DNA of 64,000 nucleotides. It comes from Dipylidium caninum. Lineage: Eukaryota > Platyhelminthes > Cestoda > Cyclophyllidea > Dipylidiidae. Of the stretch, positions 11,062 to 23,000 are shown in pieces. Position 1 is the stretch's first letter; each line of letters starts with the position of its first letter. The stretch is taken from assembly GCA_017562135.1 (NCBI GenBank), contig QEYB01000926.1, positions 310,001-374,000 on the forward strand, in the 5' to 3' direction. Both the position numbers and the translations under genes were made by a program. The notes under the pieces were generated by a model. It was not told where the DNA came from. It searched no databases and was given only the letters and a program-made list of their open reading frames with translations.

Positions 11062-14000
11062 ATGCAAAAGGTTACAAGGGATAGGGAAATTACAATTTTT
11101 CTCGTCCTCTGCCTCATTGTCCTAGGTGGAGCCGATACATCGCATCCGAAGGATCTAGTCCAGCCGCATGAACAGCATTTGGAGGGTGTACCGATCTTTG
11201 TGCAACAACCCGAGACAGTTTACTATGCGTGGAGGGGCAAACCCGCAGTCTTTGAGTGCGTGGCAGAGCCGGTGTCGCATGCCGTGGTCTTCTGTGCGGA
11301 CAAGACTTTCCCCTACATGGGGAATGAACACACAAGTGAACAGAGGCTTCAAGTCACCCGACTAGACTCCAACGGAAACCTCGACGCCGACGGATCGCGG
11401 TGGCGTATGAGCCTTCCAATTCGAACTAAGGACTTGGAGGAGTGGTTCGACGCCTACGTGTGCGTCTGTGAAGTGTGGAACCTAATTCCTGCTTTGAAAC
11501 AGGTCAAAAAGGTCTACAGCCGAAACGCCACCATCGTTGAGGCCTGTGAGTTCCCTGCCCTTCCTCATTCATAATTTTGATGTTGTTTTGTCTCGGTGGG
11601 CTCTAGTCGGAGGCGGAGTTGAGATTGTGACAACTTATTTCTCCATCCCATTGGAGGCGTCGGTTTCTAACGTGCCAAAATTGTCAAATATCTATTCCTC
11701 CTCGACGTGGAAAATTCACTCAGATTCGTCTTTTTTGTGTCCATCCAAAAAGTCCGCCTATGTTTATAAATTCGATTGGCGCCAGTCATTACAGCGAGAT
11801 GGTAATACTAAAAATCCGTCCACCTTTCTCCTACATTTTTTCTTCCATGAGTTTAAACTAACGTGTTTACCCCTTAACTTTCGTTGTGGGGCCCCAGCCC
11901 CCACCGCCCAAGCGGCGCCAGCTAGCCAGCCCGACCTCGTCTCGCTTCAAGCAAAAGTCTTCTGTTACCTTTTTTGATCTTTCTGCTTGATAAATAACTC
12001 CGACCAGCCGATCGGATGCACCGAATCCCCGTGGGTTGGACGCGATCGCGGCGTTGCATACGCGCCCGTTAGATGGAAATTCGGTGGACTTTTTAACCCT
12101 CCGGCCGAGGTACCCGGGGCGCCGGAGGTGGCGGGCGAAGCGAAGAGATGGATGGATGGAGAGAAGACACGTTTGTAGCCCACATTCAAATTTCCGCGTG
12201 CCTAAAACCGGCCTACGAGGTGTCTGGCACCAACTCACCGACGGGGAAGCTCCGCGGGGGCGAGGAGCAGGTCCCGGCTGCGGCGGCGGACCTCGGGGGC
12301 GAAGTCGGCCCTCCCGACAGTGCAAAATAGAGGGCGCTCGTTCCCCACCGCCCTCCGGCTGGCCGTCTGCCTGTCCTCCTCTGTGCGACATGGTCATACG
12401 AGCCTTGTGTGTGTGTGTGTGTGTGTCTGCGTGTTTGTGTGAGTCAACCGGCGTAAATCAGCGGTCGGATGGGCGCCCTCTGCCCCCTCCGGTGGACACA
12501 TGTTGTTCGAGGAGGCGACGACACGCGCCTCCATGTATCCACTTGTTCCATTCCTGGGCTGCAAAAACACACACGCGCACACCTGCGGACAGTCGGGAGC
12601 CTCGGTCGCCGATTGGGGCCACTTGGACAGCTTCAACGCGCCCCGGGGACCCGGTTCACGAGCCATGTGTGTGTGTGTGTGTGTGTGCGCGTGATAGCGC
12701 GCTCCACTAACCGCAAGACGAGTTGGGGAGAGTCGCCGTGTTTACGCGGAGGTCCTGACACCTCGGCCCGACGTCCGGTCCGGTGCGGTCCGGCCCAGCC
12801 CGATCTGGTCAGTCTCCACTCATCGCGGCTCAATCCGCCTCCGACGCAATTCCCTCCTGTCGCGAGTAAACATCGCCCCGTCACGACGCAGGTTGTTGAT
12901 GAATTTGCGTGTGATCTGGTCATTACCAATTGCACTGGGCCCGAGGCTGATGAATGTGCGAAGATTGCGTGTAAACTGTGAAGTGGACTCGCTGTCGCCT
13001 CGGCCGAGCCTCTGCCCCGTGGACAGGACGCTGAGCCTGTCGAGTGGCTTCGAAGTGCTGACGCGTTGCCTTTGCCCGCTTCGGTAAGCGCGGATTCCCC
13101 GTCTCACCCGCTTTTGGGGGTCCGCAGCGCTGGAGACGAGTGCGCTTGTCTCGAGGCGCCCTCTAATTGAGGAATTCACACTCACCGACGGCGTTTCCTG
13201 GACCTCTGTGTCTTTGTGTCCGAGTGTCCTCGCCCCTCTTTCCACCCGAAATGCCTTCGAGTCTGTGTACCTCGACTTTTTCCCCTCCCCATTCCGCGAA
13301 TGGAAACGGAGATGTTCGCCCGCGGACCCCGAGCGGGGCATGGGACGACCACCGAAGTAGCATTCCACACCTCGCGTCCGCCTCGCTTTGGCGAATTTGG
13401 AGGTTTTAAGAGGAGGAGGAGGAGGAGGAGGGGGGGAGGAGCCTCGCCTAGCCGTATTCGGATTTCGAGTCCGCAACACGGAGTCGAAACCTTACCACTT
13501 TACTCTGTGTTCTTTTACCTTCAAGATTTGGATCGCGATTTCCAACTGGAGCCAATTCCAGAACAACTTGTCAAAGGCCAAAGGCTTCTCCTCTCCTGCC
13601 AGCCGCCCAAGGGTGAACCGGCGCCCAAGGTGATTATTTTGGCCAGTTCGAGGTCACCTTTTGGCCTAATTGTTTTAAATTAGACTAAGCGACCTTTCAA
13701 GGTCATGCGGGTGTCTGCTTCGTCCCTCCTCAGAGGGTTGGGTTGCATGCTTCGAAACGGCAAATTTCTTCCCACATCCACTTGAGTCTCCACCTCCACG
13801 CGGCCTCCAAACCCCCCCCCCTTCCCCGCCCCCTTCACAGCCACTCGCCGCGGGGGAGAAGGTCCATAACACTGGCAGGCATGGCCCGCGGATGGTCATT
13901 CTCGCGACAGCAGTGGCCGACGGACGGAGGGTGGCGCAAGCATTGACGGCACATCGGTGCCTTCCACCCGGACAGTCAAGTGCATCGGCGGTTGATCCGC

Positions 14001-17000
14001 AGAGTCGCTCAGCCCCATCGGCGGGGAGAAGCAATTATTCGGTCCGATGTGCCAGTTGAAAGTGACCATCCTCCATTTTGTCGGCCAGTGGGGCCAAGCG
14101 GTCGTCGAGGGGGGGGCGACGATTCTGCCCAGCCGACGAGGAAAGTGAAATAGTCTGATGCAACACCCGCCCCCTCGCCCGCCTGTCCGTAGGCACATAC
14201 AACACACGCACACTCACACACACACGAGGGTGGTTTTGTTTTTCTTCAGTTACCATGTTAAATGCGCATTTTGCTCCGCCTGTAATGGCCTGTCCGCTGG
14301 AAGACGGACATTGGCCCAAGCCGCAGCGCAGAAATTGTCGGAAAATTTGACGACTGAAGGAAGAGAGAAGGCAGTGGCCAGAAGAAGTGGTCTGCGGGGG
14401 GAACCCTTCCCCGTTCTCCTCATTCTCTTCGTTGTCCTCTTTCTCGGCGTTCCTCGCCTCCTCCGCCTCCTCCTTGTCCACGTTCTCCGCCTCCGCCTCC
14501 GCCTCCGCCTCTTCTACTTCCGAGACTGGCCTGCTCGAAGAGCCGGCAAATCCCAAATTTTTCCATGCACGTTAATGTCAGCTTTAGTTGGTGGCCGGTG
14601 CAGGCCAGGCAAAGTCATGTCTCCACACGTTGTTCTGCTCTTAATGGCAGCTGTAACTGGAACAGAGAAATTTGAATGACAGCTTGACAATCGTAACTTC
14701 TTTATGTGCGAACTTTTAATATACAAGCACGTAGGAGTGAAAAGAGAGTGAAAGAAAAAAAAATTATAGAAAAAGTGATTGGGAAGGGAGTCCGAGAGAG
14801 TGAAAGACGCTGGAGCGGACATAAAAAGCCGCCTCGGCAGACGGTCGGACTTCTCGTCGCCGTCCCGCTTCTCCACTCCTTCGCCACCCGTCGAGGTGAC
14901 GTCCAAACCGTGAGTAAAGTGGAGTCGCCTCTGACACACCTGTCCAGTTGACAGTAGACTTGACAGGCCACCTTCACTTCCGCCCTCCCCGCCCCGTCCC
15001 GTCCCGTCCCGCCCCGCTTCGCCTCGCCGGTTACCCGCTCTGTCGGGGAGGCCGAGGCTTGCTGCGGTCGCCGTCCCCTTTCACGTCAGGGCATTTTTGA
15101 TTCACCAAATGACGAATTTACTAGCCGGCTTTAAACGAGTCGATGTGACCTTCACGTTGACCATTTTTCGCCCACATTTTCCCCGGGGGCGGCGAGGGGA
15201 CTCAGCGCCGACCGCTCGGACGTAACTTGCCTCTCCTGACCCCCACCAACCGGACATGCGGTGTCACAGTTGCACTAGCATCATTTCGAGTATTTGGGGA
15301 CTTTTGGCATGGCCACTCACCTCCGAGTTCACTCAAGCCGCCGTCAAATCGGACCTGAGGCGACCGGTCGCCTTCGCCTCGATGTCCACGGCGCCAGCGC
15401 ACGGCAGTATTGCCGATTTTGCTCTATTCGAAGTCTTCTCGGTAATTTTTCAGGTGTACTGGCTAAAAAATGGAAAACGCGTGGAACGCCAAACCTTCCC
15501 CCACATCATCATCGACGACTACAACCGCCTGATTGTGGAGGAGGTGGAGGTGCAGGACGAGGGCAATTACACTTGCGTGGCCGACACCCTCGGAATGGAG
15601 CAGCGGTACTCCACCGCCGAGGTCACGGTGCTTCGTAAGTCGTAAAAAGTCTTCCCCGTCTCGGTTAACCTCATGTCAGGGCATAACTGTTGCCGAAGCG
15701 ATTATGCGCCGGCTTAGGGGAATGGCTGAGGCGCGGGAGAGGAGAAGCCTGTCGCCGCCTGCAATGTAGCCTACTTCCCTAAAATTACCTATTCACTCAT
15801 TTTATTAGTTTTCTTTTTTCCTGACAGCTCACTGGAAGGAGCCTCGAATTCGTCTCGGTATGACGCCATGGACGGCGTGGAGCAGATGTCAAGTGGATCA
15901 GTCCAGTGGGCGTTGCCAACAGACACGAACACGGACATGCTTCAATGTGAGTCTGGAGGAAGCGCTGCTGTCATCCTCCCCATCAACGATGGCCGAAAGA
16001 CCATCCACCTGTCCCCAACCGGTGTTTGAGAGCAGAATTTGTGCGGCTGCTGACTGTACCGGTGAGTTTTGAGCGCTTGGCCCTGACCCCAATGACCCGA
16101 ATGTCCATACGCAGATCGGAAAATTGGTCATTTGGTGCCTGGTCCTGCGCTACGACAGTTCTTCTGTCCACACCTCAGTATGCGTCGGTCAGTCTGACTC
16201 TAAGGTCTCTTCCGACGACTCTATTTGTCCATAAATTTTCGATAATACCATAACGCTATAATTTCTCCCACGTGATACAATTCCCTCCGCTATAACTTAA
16301 TTTATCTCGTTATCTGGATAGATTGATAGCAAGTAGCACTGGAGCATGGTTGTATCGCAACTTAGAATGGTTGGATCAGTTTGTACGCACAATTTTATTT
16401 TAATACTCGTAACTGGTTGCATGGGAACACCAAATCGAAAGGCCCCCGAACGCTGATTGGCTGGTTGGCACTAGCTGGGGTAAATTACTTCTCTTCCAAA
16501 TATTATGTTAAACCTGCCCTACCTAAGTCCTTATTCTGTGTTCCTTCTTACGAAAATTGCCTTCTGACACCTGACTGTTGATTTTTGACTAGGTGACGAG
16601 ATTACATTGCCGAGTGATGGGAAGAATACAACTTCGCCGATGAGTCCTCGCGAGATAATGTTCTACGTTGGTCTGACTACAGCCTTCATCGTGACAATTC
16701 TCATTATTTACACCATCTGTCGTCTAAATCGTCGAAAGTCTTCGCCTTTTAGCAATCCACTTTGCCACAGACGTTATACTGCTCGGCAGAATGGTAAGTC
16801 TCAGGCATTGCGGCCCATTGCGCTTTCGGATTCTACCGTATGACCTTGACTGGAGGTTTCGGGCTCTCTTAATCCTCTCCCACCCTCAGACTTTGCTAAG
16901 TCGACGTCTTGTTACCCGCGCTGTCACGCGCCTCTTCTACCAACAGAGTACGGGAAGTCGATGACAATTCTGAAGAACAGCCAAAGCAGTACCTACGACC

Positions 17001-20000
17001 TGCCACCCCTCTCCAGCGGTGTTGGTAGCCTCCCAAGAACGCCCAAAGTGGGCTCTCCCTTGCCTGGCAATCCCCCAGTCGGTCTCCTCGACTACCCCCT
17101 CCAAACTGACAGTCCGGGCCTCATTGTGCATTCGCAGTCGCAGCGACCCGTCTCGGGGACCGAGGCCGGCAACACCTACAATCAGCCCTACAGTCCTATT
17201 CCGCCCCTCTTCAATCCCATGTCGCCGGTGTTCGCGAACGGGGGCCTCTTCCAGTCGCCCAAGTTCAACTACGTGTGAGTCCTCTGGTCCCCCTGAGTGG
17301 CCACAGAAAACTACAACTAACGCTACGCCCATTCATTTGGAAAGTCAAAGTCCGTGGCGCTTTCACCACCACTCGGCGCTTTATGCGCTTCGACTCACCG
17401 GGTCACTGTCATCAGAGTCGAAAGCAAAAAACACGTTAGTCTTCCGCTTTCGCCCCACCTCCTCCGATGTCCAACCTCGAATTGATGCTTTAGTCTATGA
17501 CACTGACCTTCGGAGGTTGTCTTCCTCCCTTCATGAGTCTCTTCTCGCTCCAATGAAGAGGTGGCGCACCGCCTTGGCCTCCAGTCTCCAGCAACTTGTC
17601 CGAAGACGCCATCCCTAAGTGCGAGGGTGTTGACAACACTTGCCACTGTTGGGTTTCGTGTTTGACAGGAAGAGGAGGCCGAAGGGCAGGTTGAAGACCA
17701 GGCGTGTGCGTTCATCTTTTAATTTGTCCTTAGAACGTAGAACACAACGAAAAAAAGTACGAAAGACACCGCTTAACACTGAACAGGCGCCAGGCTTCGT
17801 GCAGTATATGACCTGCTAAACGTGCTGCGTTATTTGGTTTGGGGTAAACAAATCCACTGTTCCTTTGCACAGCACACCTTACTGTGTTGCCACTGCGAGG
17901 ACGAGACGAGACGCGACGAGCCTAGCCGAGGCGAATAGAGGAAGGATTTTCTTACGCGGGGCCTGGGGAACACGACTTCCCTCCGGCTCTCCCGCCTGCC
18001 CTTCACACCTGCTCTCATCTGTTACCACCTTTCGGCGTTATTTTCCGTCCAGTGTTGGAGGGGAATTCAAAAACACCCAGTTCATTGCCTTTCCCCACCT
18101 TTGTGGTCATCTTCAAGTCAAGTTACGTGTGTGACTACGCCTGGTTCGGTGCATCCAGGGCGTCAGTTCGGGTGACAGGGCACACGTGTGACACTCACGC
18201 GTACACCACTTGTGACAACAACGAAAACCCCCCGTCCCCCGGCGCGTATCTACTTAACTTGTCACCTTATCGATTTTCTCATTCGTATCTGGTTTTAAAT
18301 ACAATTCTCATTAGGCAGCCATTTAGTCCAATCAAAATCCCAGTCACTTTGCCCTCATTAAACTCTTCGCCTCTATTTAACCAATAAGATTAAAGAATTT
18401 TTAAATTTGGCCAATCACATCATCGAAATTTTTAGGGTTAATTGTGAGAATTTGTGTTCACTGTCTCCGTCAATCAAATATATTTTGGCTAGGAAAAGAT
18501 ATCAAATTGTGTTCAAATGTCTGAATTCCTAATATTCACCTAAGAGCGTTCCTAATTCGATTAGGTCTTTTCTCTCTCTTCTGGGCACTCGTTTTTAGCC
18601 TAATAAAAACGCCCCCTAAATAGCTAGTGGAGTGTCTTTCCGTGTACAAGAAAGACTATCAACGTGAATATCCCCTTCTCCAATGCAACACACAATCTCC
18701 ACCTATAATGGCCTTTGTTTGACTACGGGATTGTTTTTGCCCTCGTCGTCACAACTAGAGAGTAAATAAGGAGAGAAAAAACCTCTCCCTTACTCATTCT
18801 TATGTGCATTGACGGAGTGACGAGACGCATTTTTGCATACTCTAGTCGGTCCATTGTTTGACATGCCCCACTACGCCTAATGCTCTGAGTATCTTTCGGT
18901 CCGACATTCTTGAACACTTGGCGATGTTTGCTTTTTTACCAAGCTGGAGTATAATCATTTCAAAGAGTGAGTACAATTTCGGCAATATTGACTTCTCCTA
19001 GGCCGAAGGAGTCACCGAATATCCCTGCTACGGTGGCTGCGGGTCCCTTCTCTCCGATCCCCGGCGCGGGATACGTGAGTGCCCCTCCTCAAGGTCATCC
19101 TATGCCGCCACCGCCCCCACCTCACATGGTTCCCTCACGCTCCAGTGCGTCGTCTTCGACAGGCGGTCTTCCAACGCAGTCCCAACAGCCCCAACAGCAA
19201 CAGCAACAACAGCAACAACAGCCGATTTACTTGAGTCCCTCGTCCACCTCAAACACGGGCCTCGGGGGGCCGGAGGGCGGGGACGACAGCTCCTCCGCGT
19301 TCTACCATGAGATCGGGACTGCTGTGGAGTCCATCTTCCCCCTAATTCCTCCCCTGCCCGTCACCCTCGGGGAGACGGGCAGCACGACTTGGGCGAATAT
19401 CGGCTCCGTTGGCGGGATGGTCAGTTTGCCCGAATCTGGTTAGTCGTCGAGTCAACATCCCGGGTATTTCGCATGAAGCGATTCCATCGCACTACCGTGC
19501 TGGAAGTGGTTGAGCCGAGGGGGGCTGTCAGACGCGATGGGTAGACTGAAACTTTGATTAGTTCAGTGCCTAGCCATGAGGATTGCGGTCAGAGTGAAGT
19601 TGTGGGTGCTCCTACGCCTCCTCCGCCGCCTCCTGGGCCGTGCAGGCGTGTCCTCCCACCTCAGGGAGGCGAGAGCGCTTTCACCCTCTTTTGACTTCTC
19701 CAGCCGGGGTGAGACGATGCCTTAACTGACCAGACGTGGGCAAATGGACTTGTTGTTTGATTCCACCGCAGATGGGAAGTAGACGGCGGTGGGAGCGGGC
19801 GTTGAGGCACACTTTAGCCCGTTGACTTCCCGTGAAGGCATCCGAAGTGCCTTCCACTTTGCACGTCCATGCACACACGCCTTTCTTTAATCGCCCCGTG
19901 CACCTCACCGACAACACGAGTAGCGGAGCCGAGCTGGAGCCGTTTTTAGAGGAAGGTAGAGTGGTAAAGTAGCCAATGCCCCATTATCCAGGTAACCCTC

Positions 20001-23000
20001 TCCTCCCCTATTGTTTACCATTAATCAGGCCGGGCATGCGCGGGGGGGGGCTTGAGGGGAGGGGGGCCGGGGGGCGGCGGCGGCCAGGAGGACTGCCTTG
20101 TAAGACCCCGGTGAGGCAAACCAAAACATTTGGCAGAGTTTGGACAAAGACAGCAGCCTTCTACTCATCTAAGCGCCTGGGGAGGCTGTGCTGAGGGTTT
20201 CCTTCCTTTTCTGCCTTACTTTAAGGCGTCAGTCTCCTCATTCCACCGGGCGCCATACCTTCGGGCGTCTCGCGAGAAGTCTACTTGGCGACCTGTCGGG
20301 ACGAGAAATACTGGCCGCCGTTGCAAGGTGAGGCATCAGGGCTGCTGAGCCCCCTCCTTTTAATTATATTTTCTTCTTTTTATAGTGTCTATTTTTTCTT
20401 TCTCTGGGCATTACTGGCCTATGGGCGGATGTGACAACTGATTGAGTGTTGTTTTTGCCCAGCTGTCCTGAGACCATCGCCTTGCATTTCCATCAACTGT
20501 ACACACACACACACGCGTAAAATCGTAATTGTGGAACAGGCGTTGAAAAGTAACAGCCTCTAATCCGCCAACTGTCATCAGATATGCAAAACCAGATGGC
20601 AGTCGCGGTGTGCTGTGTTTGCCTCAATCTCCTCCGGGTCCGCGCATTCCGATTGGTCGACTGGCAACTCGATATTTTCCCCTCCCCTCCTGATTGGTGG
20701 ATGTAATTTGAAGGGGCCTCAGATTTGGGCGATGAGGCCACATAACGCCTGGTCTTGTGGAGTCAAAACGAAGGACCGGGAGGAGGAGGCGGAGGAGGCG
20801 CAGGAGGCAGAACTGACACAGGTGCGGCGGAAGGGAAGCGTCGGAGCGGGGCGCGGCGGGGTGCGGCGGGGCGCGGCGGGAACATGTGGCCGGATATTTA
20901 CGCTGAAAGTAAGTAAACGAGGCGAGGGACCGGTAACTAATGTCAGGGCATTGGAGGCCCTCCTAGTTACCAGTAGAATAAACCCAAATAATGCGTCTTC
21001 CACCCCGCCCCGGGGGAGGGGCGCAGGCGGAGACGGGGAGGTGGAAGCTGTCAAAGCTCTGCGTCATATCTTGTGACTCATGCTGGCGGAGGATGACGCA
21101 AAGACCAACACCCTTTTGTCCTGCCTAATGGTGAGACGGCAGGACCTTTTTGCCCGTGTCTGTCGTCCGAGACGCCGCCCGTCTACTGCGGATGGGAAGA
21201 TCGGGAAAACTTCCTGTTTCGGTTTTCCTTCCGTCTTTTTTGTCCATCCGCCTGTTCTCCTTGTCCGTTCAGAACACCAAACCCTGTTGAGCTCAGTAAT
21301 TCAAGTCGGTGTGCCCGGGGCGCCCTTGGCGAAGCCGGTCATTGTGACTTTCCCCCACTGTGCCAACATGACGGGTCAGGGCGTGTGGTCCTTCAGCATT
21401 CACTGCTACTGCAGCGCCTCCAGCCTCGACTCAATCTACAAGGACGCCGAGTCCGCGGCAGTCGAGTGGTCCTGGCGAGTGAGTCGACACTGTCTCCCCC
21501 TTCTCTTCCCCCTGCCAATCGGGAGGGGTAACCGACGTGGTGGCGATTGCAGGCGGTGTCGCAGGTGGGACAGGAGCAGGCGCGCGATCCACTCCACTGC
21601 CACCTCGGCACGGGGCAGGCGCACCTCATGACGCACTACCCGCTGCGCTTCTGCCTGGTGGGACAGGCCGCCAGTCCGGTCGGCCACCTTGTGGGCGCGG
21701 CGCGAATGGCCATCTCCACGGACTGCAGCGAGAACCACAGCGGGAGCAGCCTGGCCACCGAGACCACGAATGACACCCTTCCACCGGCCATACCGCCACC
21801 GCTCTCCAAGCGTCTGCGACTCATGGCATTCGCCAGTCGACTAACAAGCGTCGCCGAGTGCAGTCTGCGCATCTACGCCCTCCTCGACACCCCCGACGCT
21901 CTGCGACACGTCAAGGACACCGAGACGAGGTTGGATGGTCAGGTGGTTGGCGGAGGAGGAGGCAAACAGATGCACTTCAAGAGCACCGCCGGCGGTCTGG
22001 TCTTCCGGATCCAGGAGTTGTCGTCGCACTGGCGGACTCGACTCTCTTGTCAGGTGAGTCCGCACCGCGGGGTGGCGGGGGGCTGAGGAGACGCGCGGTT
22101 GTCAGCGTCGGGCGGGAGATCTGGAGAATCTCCCACGAGTCGCATACTCCTCCTCCTCCTCCTCCTCCTCCTCCTCCTCCTCCTCCTCCTACCGCAGCGT
22201 CCAATAACGTGTGTGGCGGGATCTTTGTCTTGCTCCTCTCTTTTTTTTCTTCTTCGTACCCGCCGATGCACCACTTTTCTCTCAGCGGCAAAAATAGCCT
22301 TGGCGTTGCCGCCTCCACGTGTGCTCGCGGTGGGAATTTGGCTGGGCGGAGGGGCGGCGAGGCCATCAAAACCGCGGACTGCGTCGATCCTCCTCCTCCT
22401 CCTCCACCTTGGCTCTCGCCTCTCGTGGTCGTGGCCACGTTTCCCGCGGCGGATAACCACCGCCGACGAGACCGGCGCACATCCGGCATCGTTGGCGGTG
22501 GCGGAGTGGGCGGAGATGAGGCGGAGGTGGGGGCGAGCGGCCGGACGGCCGGGGGGCCGTTGTGTGCACCAAAAAAGGCGTTGCACACGTCGTCCGACCA
22601 GTCCAACCTCGGACAGGCAGCCCAATTTCATCAACACGGACAAAATTTTCCTCATTACTCACACCATCGCCGCGTCGGGGCGGAGGGAGGCGGAGACGGG
22701 CGTTTTTTTGTTTTTCCTCCGCCCTCCCTGCTTGTGTCTGCTTCCCTTTTTCCCCTCTCTTTTCCCCATTTCACCGCTTCCCGTCCTGTCCTTTTTCCAC
22801 CCTTTGTTCGCTTGACTCACGTCCATTCCGCGCCTGCGGGGCATCCAGTTAGTCGCCTCTCTTGGGTTGTCTCTGCAAACAGCGTCGACTGGCTGGAAGG
22901 GCGAGAGGTGATGACTCCTCCCCGTGTGTTTGTGTTCCCTTTTGACAGGAGATCCCCTTCCGCCACATTTGGAGCGGCAATCGCAGCACCTTGATGCACT

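Larger units (their letters stand above)
11546..13525 (+). other. UNC5 intron 1 with two TG repeats
   Basis: The largest intron of the gene (1,980 nt), phase 1, splitting the two Ig domains. It contains TG dinucleotide runs at 12406-12426 and 12666-12692, and an AGG run at 13410-13440 close to the acceptor. Frames within it are repeat-driven, and I see no nested gene. Confidence 0.7.

Noticed and set aside
22050..22994. Long overlapping frames on both strands (up to 378 codons) within the UNC5 gene
   Set aside because: They cross true UNC5 exons in the wrong frame and run through the CTC repeat. Composition is R/P/S/G-rich with no domain, and both strands are open because of high GC.
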